Part shown: piece by piece, positions 49,405 through 57,201 of the stretch
How positions within the stretch are numbered: the first letter of the stretch is position 1
Layout of the letters: each line of letters starts with the position of its first letter
NCBI RefSeq assembly: GCF_004565475.1
Contig: NZ_SRHX01000002.1
Coordinates: 124,001-188,000 of the forward strand
Source of the DNA: Lonepinella koalarum
Lineage (GTDB): Bacteria; Pseudomonadota; Gammaproteobacteria; Enterobacterales; Pasteurellaceae
Length of the DNA: 64,000 nt
Direction of reading: 5' to 3'
Notes under the pieces: generated by a model
Told to the model about the DNA's origin: nothing
The model's database searches: none
What the model saw: the letters and a program-made list of their open reading frames with translations, nothing else
Made by a program: the position numbers and the translations under genes

Positions 49405-51288
49405 CTAAATCACCAAAAATTGAATATGGTGATCGGCAAATTGCAATTCGGTATTTTTCTTTAAGGCATCATTGCCATTAAACAAGCGATCTAACATCAC
49501 CACTTTCAGCGGTTGTTGCTCAATAATCTGATTAAACAAGGCTTCGTTGGCTTCGCTTAATAAAATGGCATAGCGTTTGCCGTTTTCATCATCCAGCCAA
49601 AAAACATCATTTTCTAACCGCACTTTTATGCTTAATTTCAAGCCTAAACGCAATAAAATTTCATATAACATCGCTTGCGGTTCAGCGAAATCCGCCACAG
49701 GGTCAATAAAAAATTCTAACTGTTGTGCTAAATTTTCCATATTTGGTGATTGCCATTGTTTAAAATGGCTGTCGCTGAGTTTAAACACTTTAAAGCCTGT
49801 ATCCAGTGGTTTATCGGGGTTATTTTCCGCAATTTGTTTACCCGCACGGCGGATACGTTCTTTGCTGATTTCGGCGATATTTTTAAACCCTGCTTTAAAG
49901 GCTTCCGATTTTTCATCGGTCAATTCAGGCATTTGTACACAAATAAAACGGCGATTACCGTTATCTTTAGCGTTTAGCTGCATGACGGCGTGAGCAGTGG
50001 TGCAACTACCAGCGAAAAAATCTAGAATTAGGTCATCTGAGTTTGTGCTTATTTTTAATATTTTAGATAGAAATCCAATGGGTTTAGGGAAGTCAAAAAC
50101 TTTAGTATTATTAAATAGATTTTTTACATCTCTAGTTGCTTTTTTGTTGCCTTCTACATCTGCCCATAGATTACCAGCTTGCTTTAATCTTCCTTCTAAA
50201 TAGAATTTTTGGTAAACAGTCCATTTACCTTGATTATTTTTCCATTCAATTAGTTCATTTTTTAATAATTCATTATATTTTTCTTGACCGCATATCCAAC
50301 GGCTTTCATAACCAGCAGGAGCGATAGGATAAACTAGTGAATTATCGGGGGCTTGTAAAGCATAGTACATTGTTGGACGATCTTCTCTTCTATCTTCACC
50401 ACCAGTTCGTCTCAATGGTCTGATTAAATATTTTCCTTTTTCGTCTGCTCTGTCATAAATAGATGCTTCTTCTTCGGTCATTTCTAAACCTGATAGGGTT
50501 ACTTCTGATGATTTTGAATAAACAAGTAGATAATCAAGTTCATTGACTATTTGCGATAATCCACCACCACCTGTAGGCGTTCCTGTAGATCTTGATACGC
50601 AAGCCACAAAATTCTCTTCCCCAAACACTTCATCACACAGTAATTTCAGTTGAGCCTGTTCATTATCGTCAATGGAAATAAAAATCACGCCGTCATCTTT
50701 CAGCAGATTTTTCGCCAAATGCAATCGTGGCAACATCATATTCAGCCAGTTGCTGTGATAATGCCCGTTTTCCTTGCTGTTACGCACAAAGGCTTTTTTT
50801 AGCAAGCCATTTTCGTCTTTCTCGCCGCTTTGTTGCTGATAATCATCAAGACGACTGGCGAAATTATCGTGATACACAAAATCATTGCCCGTGTTGTAAG
50901 GCGGATCGATGTAGATCATCTTTACGCTGTTAAAATAGGATTTTTGCAGAATTTTCAGCACGTCCAGATTTTCGCCTTCAATAAAAATATTGTCGGAGTT
51001 TTCAAAATTGACACTTTCCTGCGGACAAGGCGTGAGCGTTTTAAAACTTGGGGATTGTAAGGTGTGATAGGCTTCCGATTTGCCTGCCCAGTTGAGCATA
51101 TAGCGATCGGGTGTGGTGGCAATTTGCTCGGAAAAAAGGGCTTTGAACTTGTCAAAGTCTATTTCATTTTCGCAAAAAATTTCGGGTAAAAGTGATTTAA
51201 GTTGTTGTAATCGGGTTAGATTAAAAGCAAAATCTTGGCGATCCGATCCGATCCGATCCGATCCTTGACGATTATTGGGTTGTTGCAT
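49405..51288 (-). CDS. mod: type III DNA N6-adenine methyltransferase, Mod subunit (repeat-bearing)
   Basis: 627 aa. Beta-class order: catalytic motif IV MIYIDPPYNTGNDFVYHDN (DPPY) near residue 130, the target-recognition domain in the middle (~residues 240-400), then motif I ILDFFAGSCTTAHAVMQL near residue 425. Start ATG 51288. Codons ~8-17 are made of five GATCC/GGATC pentanucleotide repeats (protein GSDRIGSDR), so any gain or loss of one unit shifts the frame early in the gene. In this copy the frame is open. It methylates its site alone and directs Res cleavage. Confidence 0.95.
   Translation of the reverse strand: MQQPNNRQGSDRIGSDRQDFAFNLTRLQQLKSLLPEIFCENEIDFDKFKALFSEQIATTPDRYMLNWAGKSEAYHTLQSPSFKTLTPCPQESVNFENSDNIFIEGENLDVLKILQKSYFNSVKMIYIDPPYNTGNDFVYHDNFASRLDDYQQQSGEKDENGLLKKAFVRNSKENGHYHSNWLNMMLPRLHLAKNLLKDDGVIFISIDDNEQAQLKLLCDEVFGEENFVACVSRSTGTPTGGGGLSQIVNELDYLLVYSKSSEVTLSGLEMTEEEASIYDRADEKGKYLIRPLRRTGGEDRREDRPTMYYALQAPDNSLVYPIAPAGYESRWICGQEKYNELLKNELIEWKNNQGKWTVYQKFYLEGRLKQAGNLWADVEGNKKATRDVKNLFNNTKVFDFPKPIGFLSKILKISTNSDDLILDFFAGSCTTAHAVMQLNAKDNGNRRFICVQMPELTDEKSEAFKAGFKNIAEISKERIRRAGKQIAENNPDKPLDTGFKVFKLSDSHFKQWQSPNMENLAQQLEFFIDPVADFAEPQAMLYEILLRLGLKLSIKVRLENDVFWLDDENGKRYAILLSEANEALFNQIIEQQPLKVVMLDRLFNGNDALKKNTELQFADHHIQFLVI
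51240..51264 (-). repeat. pentanucleotide tandem repeat in the 5' end of mod
   Basis: Five exact copies of GATCC (plus strand). The unit length is not a multiple of three, so copy-number change switches the reading frame of mod. It lies 24 bases from the start codon, the usual place for phase-variation tracts in type III mod genes. Confidence 0.95.
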
Positions 51289-51308
51289 TTTGAAGCCTTA
51301 TTATTCTG

Positions 51309-51324
51309 AATATTGTACAATATT
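51309..51324 (-). promoter_or_regulatory. 16-bp perfect palindrome ahead of mod
   Basis: AATATTGTACAATATT is self-complementary and lies 20 bp upstream of the mod start, in the expected promoter/leader region. TATAAA- and TACAAT-like hexamers overlap it on the minus strand. It may be an operator; no regulator is identified. Confidence 0.45.
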
Positions 51325-51419
51325 TATACAAAAAAGTAAGATTTAATATTTTTTTCAGAATTATAAACGTGATTAACGCAAAAAGCGACTAAATGCAAGC
51401 GGATTATAACCAGTATCAC

Positions 51420-51447
51420 TTGAAAAATCGGCTTAAAGGCATATAAT
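51420..51447 (+). promoter_or_regulatory. strong plus-strand promoter-like sequence
   Basis: TTGAAA (51420-51425), 16-bp spacer, TATAAT (51442-51447). It would start an RNA near 51454 running antisense through the 27-aa peptide gene to the terminator near 51714. Confidence 0.55.
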
Positions 51448-51454
51448 ACAAAAA

Positions 51455-51476
51455 GAGCGAACCTTTCGGCTCGCCC
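51455..51476 (-). terminator. terminator of the 27-aa peptide transcript
   Basis: On the minus strand GGGCGAGCC-GAAA-GGTTCGCTC is a 9-bp stem (two G-U pairs in RNA) with a GAAA tetraloop, followed by TTTTT. The wobble pairs form only in the minus-strand RNA, so the direction is clear. Confidence 0.85.
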
Positions 51477-51491
51477 TTTAGGGGTTGGGTG

Positions 51492-51575
51492 CTATCTGAC
51501 TAAACTTTGCACGGTGTCGCCAGATAACATCATAGAGATCGCAATGACTATAAGCCATTTTAACCAGTTTGGCAT
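51492..51575 (-). CDS. 27-aa hydrophobic peptide, candidate type I toxin
   Basis: An ORF of 27 codons starting at ATG 51575. SD AGGGGG lies 5 nt upstream. The peptide begins MPNWLKWLIVIAISMMLSGD and ends SLVR: Trp/Lys at the front, one short hydrophobic helix, polar tail with a basic end. That is the shape of small membrane-active toxins or regulatory membrane peptides. It has its own extended -10 promoter, a structured ~90-nt leader and a dedicated terminator. I do not recognise the family. Support comes from the architecture rather than homology. Confidence 0.68.
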   Translation of the reverse strand: MPNWLKWLIVIAISMMLSGDTVQSLVR

Positions 51576-51584
51576 AATCGCCCC

Positions 51585-51714
51585 CTATTGTTAGTGGTTT
51601 ACATAACAAGATCAAGGCTCGCAATTACCTGACGGCTCAGGCAATTGCTTGCCTGACCAACCAAGATGAATTATAGCATAAACCGTCAGTCAAATGGCGG
51701 TTTTGTTTTTTTGA
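51585..51714 (+). ncRNA. candidate antisense RNA to the peptide mRNA leader
   Basis: A plus-strand terminator ends here: AAACCGTC pairs with GGCGGTTT (one wobble), then TTTGTTTTTTT (to ~51711). An extended -10 (TGGCATAAT, 51570-51578) would start an RNA at about 51585, right over the peptide SD; alternatively transcription begins at ~51454. Either RNA is fully complementary to the peptide mRNA leader. It contains the perfect hairpin TCAGGCAA-TTGC-TTGCCTGA (51637-51656). The 5' end is uncertain. Confidence 0.55.
51670..51678 (-). promoter_or_regulatory. extended -10 promoter of the 27-aa peptide gene
   Basis: Minus strand TGCTATAAT: a perfect TATAAT (51675-51670) with the TGn extension. Predicted start near 51662. 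The leader contains a 12-bp hairpin pairing GCAATTGCCTGA with TCAGGTAATTGC. The message would be ~210 nt long and ends at the GAAA-loop terminator. Confidence 0.7.
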
Positions 51715-51780
51715 TATTCTTCTTTCTTTTACCGCTTTTTCCCCTTACCATAACAATATGACAAGATGATTGGATATAAT

Positions 51781-52482
51781 ATGAGACTAGATAAATTTTT
51801 GAGCGAACAGACCGGCTTAACCCGTTCGCAAGCCAGTAAGGCATTAAAACAAAGTGCGGTGCAACTTAACGGAAAAATTGAAAAATCGGGGGCGGTGAAA
51901 GTGTCGCCTGAAGATGAGATTTTATTTGATGGCGAACGTCTTGAATGGTTGGTGGGGAATCAGTATTTTATGTTGAATAAACCACAAGGCGTAGTCTGTT
52001 CTAATGATGATGGTACGTATCCGACTATTTATCAATTTTTCGATTATCCTTTAGCAGGGAGATTGCACAGTGCAGGGCGGTTGGATGTGGATACCACGGG
52101 GTTGGTGTTGTTGACTGATGATGGTCAATGGTCGCATCATATTACCTCACCAAAACATCATTGCGAGAAAACCTATTTAGTCACCCTTGCGGATCCTGTG
52201 GAAAACTATTATCAACAAATTTGCGAACAGGGAATTTTATTACGTGGTGAAAAAGAACCGACCAAGTCCGCACAGTTAGATATTATTGATGATTATAATG
52301 TGAATCTCACCATTAGCGAGGGACGTTATCATCAGGTGAAACGGATGTTTGCGGCATTAGGTAATAAAGTGGTGGGGTTACACCGTTGGCGTATTGGGAA
52401 TATTATATTAGATGAGTGTTTAGAAGAAGGCGAGTTTCGTGCCTTAACCAAAGAAGAAATTTCAGGAGTGATAAATGACTAA
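51781..52482 (+). CDS. rsuA: 16S rRNA pseudouridine-516 synthase
   Basis: 233 aa from ATG 51781. N-terminal S4 domain MRLDKFLSEQTGLTRSQASKAL. Catalytic motif GRLDVDTTGLVLLTDDG (active Asp in RLD), YFMLNKPQG and ISEGRYHQVKRMFAALGNKV. Forms pseudouridine at position 516 in the small ribosomal subunit. The C-terminus overlaps bcr by 8 nt. An uptake sequence lies within the S4 coding part. Confidence 0.95.
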   Translation: MRLDKFLSEQTGLTRSQASKALKQSAVQLNGKIEKSGAVKVSPEDEILFDGERLEWLVGNQYFMLNKPQGVVCSNDDGTYPTIYQFFDYPLAGRLHSAGRLDVDTTGLVLLTDDGQWSHHITSPKHHCEKTYLVTLADPVENYYQQICEQGILLRGEKEPTKSAQLDIIDDYNVNLTISEGRYHQVKRMFAALGNKVVGLHRWRIGNIILDECLEEGEFRALTKEEISGVIND

Positions 52483-53674
52483 AACCTATAAAGCTAGCAT
52501 ACTGTTTACCTTAACATTGGGAATTTTGTCCATGTTACCGCCGTTGGGTATTGATATGTATTTGCCAGCTTTTTTGAATATTGCACAGGATTTAAAGGTG
52601 AACCCTGAGCAGGTGCCTTATACTTTAACGTTGTTTACTTTCGGTATGGCGATGGGGCAATTGTTTTGGGGACCTATCGGTGATAGTTATGGGCGTAAGC
52701 CGATCATTTTATTAGGTATCATAGTGGGTGCCATTTCTGCTTTTGCGTTGACGGCGGTAGATTCTATTCAACATTTTACCGCACTTCGTTTTGTGCAAGG
52801 CTTTTTCGGTGCCTCTCCTGTGGTATTAGTCGGTGCTTTGTTGCGAGATCTGTTTGATAAAAATGAACTATCGAAAATGATGTCGTTGATTATGTTAATC
52901 GTCATGGTAGCACCTTTAATTGCTCCGATTTTAGGGGGCTATATTGTTACCTATTTTCATTGGACGATGATTTTTTATATTATTGCTTTTGCCGGTGTAC
53001 TTAGTATCTTGTTGGTATTTTTTGTATTACCTGAAACTCATAAAAAAGAGAATAGAGTACCGTTACGTTTGAATACTATTGCACGTAATTTTGCGACGAT
53101 ATGGAAACAAAAAGAAGTGCTGGGTTATATGATTTCATCTGGCTTTGGTTTCGGCGGGATGTTTGTATTCTTAACCCTTGGCTCCATTGTGTATATTGAT
53201 TTATATGGTGTGTCAGTGGAAAACTTTGGTTATTTCTTTATGTTGAATGTGGGTGTGATGAGTATTGGTTCGCTTATTAACGGACGTTTTGTGAGTAAAT
53301 TAGGGGCTGAAAAATTATTGCAAGGCGGCTTGTTGGTACAATTCATTGCTGGTATGTGGTTACTTTTGGTGGCGATGTTGGATCTCGGATTTTGGCCTAT
53401 GGCAATCGGTGTAGCGGTGTTTGTGGGACAAAATGCGTTAATTTCATCAAATGCGATGGCATCGATTCTGGGAAAATTTCCGACCATTGCCGGGACAGCA
53501 AATTCTATTGCTGGGACGGTGCGTTTTGGTTTGGGCGCAACGATAGGTTCATTAGTCGCCTTACTTAAACTGGAAAGCGCAAAACCAATGTTATTTTCCA
53601 TGGTAGCTTGTGTGATTATTGCGGTGTTAACTTATTATTTCTTAACCTATAGAACGCTAAAAGGGAAAAAATAA
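52475..53674 (+). CDS. bcr: Bcr/CflA-family drug efflux transporter (MFS)
   Basis: 399 aa, 12 transmembrane segments. MFS motif A GPIGDSYGRKPIILLG after TM2; family-typical LPPLGIDMYLPAF in TM1 and RFVQGFFGASPVVLVGALLRDLF in TM4. Proton-driven export, with bicyclomycin, sulfonamides or dipeptides as reported substrates for the family. Translation is probably coupled to rsuA upstream and to the zinc-ribbon gene downstream. Confidence 0.92.
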   Translation: MTKTYKASILFTLTLGILSMLPPLGIDMYLPAFLNIAQDLKVNPEQVPYTLTLFTFGMAMGQLFWGPIGDSYGRKPIILLGIIVGAISAFALTAVDSIQHFTALRFVQGFFGASPVVLVGALLRDLFDKNELSKMMSLIMLIVMVAPLIAPILGGYIVTYFHWTMIFYIIAFAGVLSILLVFFVLPETHKKENRVPLRLNTIARNFATIWKQKEVLGYMISSGFGFGGMFVFLTLGSIVYIDLYGVSVENFGYFFMLNVGVMSIGSLINGRFVSKLGAEKLLQGGLLVQFIAGMWLLLVAMLDLGFWPMAIGVAVFVGQNALISSNAMASILGKFPTIAGTANSIAGTVRFGLGATIGSLVALLKLESAKPMLFSMVACVIIAVLTYYFLTYRTLKGKK

Positions 53675-53904
53675 TGGCATTACAACGTTGCCCCGAATGT
53701 CGGCGAAAAATCAGTGAAAGTGTGGAAAGTTGTCCCCATTGTGGCTTTTCTTTTAAAGAGGAAGATTTAGAAATTTACCGTCAAAAACTGGAACAACGTC
53801 GATTACACAATCAGCAATTAAATCGCCAAAATGTGAAAGTACAGTTGTTTTGGTTGGTGGTATTTGTGTTAGTGATTGCGGTAGCAATGTGGTGGAATGG
53901 TTAA
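53674..53904 (+). CDS. small zinc-ribbon membrane protein
   Basis: 76 aa. Residues 1-30 are a zinc ribbon with two CxxC pairs (RCPECRRK and SCPHCGFSF), followed by a charged helix (EIYRQKLEQRRLHNQQLN). One C-terminal transmembrane helix follows (LFWLVVFVLVIAVAMWW). Start overlaps the bcr stop by 1 nt. Unknown function; possibly an accessory of the transporter by coupling, but that is inference. Confidence 0.75.
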   Translation: MALQRCPECRRKISESVESCPHCGFSFKEEDLEIYRQKLEQRRLHNQQLNRQNVKVQLFWLVVFVLVIAVAMWWNG

Positions 53905-53924
53905 GATTGAGATAGATTAAAGTG

Positions 53925-53956
53925 CGGTGAAATTCTGATGATTTTCACCGTTTTTT
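53925..53956 (+). terminator. terminator after the zinc-ribbon gene, built on one uptake sequence
   Basis: CGGTGAAA (part of the uptake sequence starting 53919) pairs with TTTCACCG (53943-53950) and six T follow. Only one arm is a complete uptake sequence. Confidence 0.88.
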
Positions 53957-54222
53957 ATTTTTATGCTGACATTTTAAGCAAAAAATAATCATCATGATAA
54001 AAAAGAGATTATTTTATAGAAATTTGTTTTTTTAGTGAGGGTGTTGTAATTTTTTCTTATTTTAAGTCTAATAATCGGTTTGGTCTATTGTTTTTAGATT
54101 TTTATATCGAAAATATGACGTTATCCATGCCTATTTTAGTATATTTCTCTTGAATGTGTTTGGCATCTTTGTGTTAAAATATCAAGATTTTCAAATGTTA
54201 TTTATTTTTAGGAACCATTATT
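53957..54222 (+). promoter_or_regulatory. AT-rich gap before the MFS carrier gene
   Basis: 266 bp without a gene. It must contain the promoter of the MFS gene; a TTAAAAT -10-like hexamer lies near 54174. I see no clear operator or CRP site. Confidence 0.4.
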
Positions 54223-55545
54223 ATGACAACATTAAGAAATGATCCACGTAAAGTGGCTATTGCTTCGATGGTCGGAACCGCTATCGAGTTTTTTGATTAT
54301 TATATCTATGCGGCGGCAGCGGTATTAGTTTTTAATACACAATTCTTTCACAGTGGTGATCCATTATCAAATGAATTACTTTCTCTTTCTACCTTAGCCT
54401 TAGCGTTTTTTGCACGTCCTATTGGTTCAGCATTATTTGGTCACTTTGGGGATAAAATCGGACGTAAGAAAACCCTTGTCGCTTCATTATTATTAATGGG
54501 TGGATCTACGGTAACTATTGGGTTATTGCCAAATTATGAATCTATCGGTATTTGGGCGCCGATCTTGCTTTGTTTATGCCGCATCGGTCAAGGTTTAGGA
54601 TTAGGAGGCGAATGGGGAGGTGCTGCCTTAGTGGCGACAGAAAATGCTCCCGACGGTAAACGTGCTTGGTATGGTACATTTCCGCAATTAGGGGCACCTA
54701 TTGGTTTATTTTTAGCCAATAGTGCGTTCTTTACCGTGAGTTATCTCTGGGGGCATCAAGGCTTGGTGGAATGGGCGTGGCGTATTCCGTTTATTTCATC
54801 GATTGTGATGGTGGTAATTGGTTTATACGTGCGTTTAAGTTTACATGAAAGCCAAGTTTTCCGTGACACTGAGCAACAAGGGAAACTTCAAAAAGCGCCT
54901 GTTAGTACGGTATTTACACAGCATTTGAAACCTTTGATTTTAGGAACGTTGATTATGACAGCGACCTATGTGTTGTTCTACATTATGACCGCTTTTGCTC
55001 AAGTGTATTCAAGAAGTCCAGCTAAATTATCGGATGCGGGTCATCCGATGGGATTAGGTATTGAACCTAATGTATTTACAGGATTATTGTTACTAAGTGC
55101 CATTGTATTTGGTATCTTTACTAGTATTTCAGGTATTTATGCGGATAAAATGGGACGCCGTAAATTCTTATTATATGTCACCTTTGCGATGATTGTTTTT
55201 GGTTTATGTATGCCAATGTTCTTATCTAATGGTACACCTTGGACAGTATTTGCATTTTTAGTGGTCGGCATGGCATTAATGGGCTTTACTTTTGGTCCGA
55301 TGGCAGCGTTATTACCCGAATTATTCCCAACAGAAGTGCGTTATTCAGGTTCGTCTTTAGCTTATAATTTTGCTTCTATTGTGGGGGCGACTGTTGCGGC
55401 AACTTTTGCTGTTCAGATTAATGCTAATTATGGTATTTTAGGCGTTGGTATCTATCTTGCGGTAAATTCAGCATTGACTCTTGTGGCATTATGGCTTTCT
55501 AAAGAAACCAAAGATATGGCGTTGGATGAAGTGTTAGCTTATTAG
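54223..55545 (+). CDS. MFS metabolite:H+ symporter (YhjE/ShiA type)
   Basis: 440 aa, 12 transmembrane segments. N-terminal VGTAIEFFDYYIYAAAAVLVF, motif A GHFGDKIGRKKTLVASLLLMGG, RIGQGLGLGGEWGGAALVATENAP, and in the second half ADKMGRRKFLL and LLPELFPTEVRYSGSSLAYN. This is the shikimate/alpha-ketoglutarate/proline-betaine symporter family and is nearest to YhjE in wording. Substrate unknown; probably an organic acid or zwitterion. Confidence 0.88.
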   Translation: MTTLRNDPRKVAIASMVGTAIEFFDYYIYAAAAVLVFNTQFFHSGDPLSNELLSLSTLALAFFARPIGSALFGHFGDKIGRKKTLVASLLLMGGSTVTIGLLPNYESIGIWAPILLCLCRIGQGLGLGGEWGGAALVATENAPDGKRAWYGTFPQLGAPIGLFLANSAFFTVSYLWGHQGLVEWAWRIPFISSIVMVVIGLYVRLSLHESQVFRDTEQQGKLQKAPVSTVFTQHLKPLILGTLIMTATYVLFYIMTAFAQVYSRSPAKLSDAGHPMGLGIEPNVFTGLLLLSAIVFGIFTSISGIYADKMGRRKFLLYVTFAMIVFGLCMPMFLSNGTPWTVFAFLVVGMALMGFTFGPMAALLPELFPTEVRYSGSSLAYNFASIVGATVAATFAVQINANYGILGVGIYLAVNSALTLVALWLSKETKDMALDEVLAY

Positions 55546-55573
55546 CGGTAAATATAAATAGGGACGAATAATA

Positions 55574-55695
55574 GTGTTCTAACCCAAAGAGTTAGACACC
55601 TATTTCAAGGATTGAAGACGATATTGTATCGAACTTAGTCATAAAAATCTGCACCTTAATTTGTTGGTTATGCGTCCAACTTTTGGGGTGCAGAT
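55574..55695. mobile_element. degenerate insertion-sequence ends (IS3-like)
   Basis: Two end-like motifs with nothing between that codes. One, at 55574-55599, is an inverted repeat (GTGTTCTAAC / GTTAGACAC) recalling IS3-family GTGTCTAAC tips. The other, at 55647-55695, is bounded by ATCTGCACC and GGTGCAGAT and reads TGCACCCCAAAAGTTGGACG on the minus strand, a typical IS3/IS150-type terminus. It is probably the remains of an element that lost its transposase. Confidence 0.5.
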
Positions 55696-55731
55696 AAACC
55701 TTTATAAATTTCACTGCACTTTTAATGAAGT

Positions 55732-57021
55732 CTAGTTAAACAAACCGGCTTGGTTGGCGATAAAGAGTAGCGTAAAGCCAGTTAAATAAATTAATCCGAT
55801 AATTGATAGCCAGAATAACCCACCTCTAACTTTATGTTCGCCTTTTAAAACCAACGAAAGATTTAAATAAGCAAAGATTGGCGTTGATACAAAAGACGCA
55901 ATCATGGCGAATTTTAACATTGGACCGACTGCATTGTTAAAATAGAAAATTACCGCTAATCCAGAAAGCGCCGCCAATAAAATTGCGCTATTTAAAATGC
56001 TTGGGCGACTTTCTTGCTTACCTAAAATCAGACGTAAACTTTCTACATTGGCACGAGAATAGCCATCAATCACGGTAAGCGTGGTACCGAGCATACACAT
56101 AAATGCAATAAAGGCAATTAACCCTCTTGCCCAGTCGCCGATGGTAGAAGCGTACATATTGATCAATTGGGCAATATATTTACCGCTGACTATTTCTACG
56201 GTGTCGCCTGAACCAAATTGGACTAATGCACCTAAGGCTAAGAACACGAGGGCTAAAATAGCGGTGCCAATAAAGCCAATGTTAAAGTCGAGAATGCCAT
56301 CTTGGTAAGAAATTTTGGTAAAACGACGTTTTGCTACCACCCACATAGAGTTAATCGCAGAAATTTCAATCGGTGCAGGCATCCAGCCCATTAACGCTAC
56401 AATAAAACCAAGTGCGGTTAAATTCCAAGGACTTGGTGCAATATAATCCTCAGGGGCAACACCTTGGATACCATTACGCATTAAAGCAATCACGACAGCA
56501 GCAACAGTGGTGATGGTTAAGGCAATCATAATCAGTTTAGATAAACTATCTAACAGACGATATTTACCCAATAATAAAATTGTTGTACAACCTCCGATAA
56601 CAATCAGGCTTAGGGTCGGGAGTGGCACTGGAAAGGGTAACACGAAAGTCAAAATAGCAGCACATAATAAGCCAACCCCAGCGGTGTTAATAATGGTGGC
56701 AAACACATTAAGCAAGAAGAAGACCCATAAATAGAGTTTACCTTTTTCTAAATAACCTTCTAATAAGGTATTACCCGTATCTAAGGTATATTGGGATCCA
56801 AAGCGGAAAAACGGATATTTAAATAGGTTAGCCAAGATAATGATAATCGCTAATTGCCAGCCGTAAATCGCCCCTGATTGGGTGGACGCAACAATGTGTG
56901 AGCCACCAACGGCAGCAGACGCCATGAGAATGCCGGGTCCTAAGGCGTTAAGTTTACTTTTTAAGGTGGATTTTTCAGCGGTGGGCTGAAAAGCCTTTTG
57001 GTTTATTTTATTTTCAGACAT
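55732..57021 (-). CDS. divergent NRAMP-family transporter
   Basis: 429 aa, 11 or so transmembrane segments, opening LNALGPGILMASAAVGGSHIVASTQSGAIYG. The NRAMP fold is recognisable. The canonical TM1 metal motif DPGN is replaced (GGSH) and the TM6 MPH motif reads MPAPIE. It therefore lacks the usual Mn/Fe ligands and belongs to the YcsG-like branch, which may move Mg2+ or an organic substrate. Monocistronic by position, with a terminator upstream and the IS remnant downstream. Confidence 0.8.
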   Translation of the reverse strand: MSENKINQKAFQPTAEKSTLKSKLNALGPGILMASAAVGGSHIVASTQSGAIYGWQLAIIIILANLFKYPFFRFGSQYTLDTGNTLLEGYLEKGKLYLWVFFLLNVFATIINTAGVGLLCAAILTFVLPFPVPLPTLSLIVIGGCTTILLLGKYRLLDSLSKLIMIALTITTVAAVVIALMRNGIQGVAPEDYIAPSPWNLTALGFIVALMGWMPAPIEISAINSMWVVAKRRFTKISYQDGILDFNIGFIGTAILALVFLALGALVQFGSGDTVEIVSGKYIAQLINMYASTIGDWARGLIAFIAFMCMLGTTLTVIDGYSRANVESLRLILGKQESRPSILNSAILLAALSGLAVIFYFNNAVGPMLKFAMIASFVSTPIFAYLNLSLVLKGEHKVRGGLFWLSIIGLIYLTGFTLLFIANQAGLFN

Positions 57022-57142
57022 ATTTTGTTTCCTTTGGTTATTTTTATGGTTTAAAGGATAAAATATAGCATAAAATGATGAGTTGTCATTATTGTTTTAT
57101 TAGAAACAACATAATTAACTTAGATATGGAGAGTTATCAGAT

Positions 57143-57169
57143 AAAAAACCGAGCAATGCTCGGTTTTTT
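57143..57169. terminator. terminator of the mgl operon
   Basis: AAAAAACCGAGC-AAT-GCTCGGTTTTTT: a 12-bp stem with A and T tracts, effective on both strands. It lies 33 bp after the mglC stop on the minus strand. Confidence 0.93.
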
Positions 57170-57201
57170 ATTTTGATTATTGAAGTGCGGTATTTTTTTA
57201 G

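Noticed and set aside
46777-51288. Part of a larger defence island or novel defence system
   Set aside because: Only a standard mod-res pair is present; neighbours are rbsR and rsuA. The interest lies in the repeat, not in extra genes.
51540-51592. Short plus-strand ORF (ATG ACT ATA ...) within the antisense RNA region
   Set aside because: 16 codons, no SD and no hydrophobic or other feature. It overlaps the better-supported minus-strand peptide gene.
57181-57200. Separate element at the uptake sequence downstream of mglC
   Set aside because: A single AAGTGCGGT core with no inverted partner; the real terminator is the 12-bp stem at 57143-57169.
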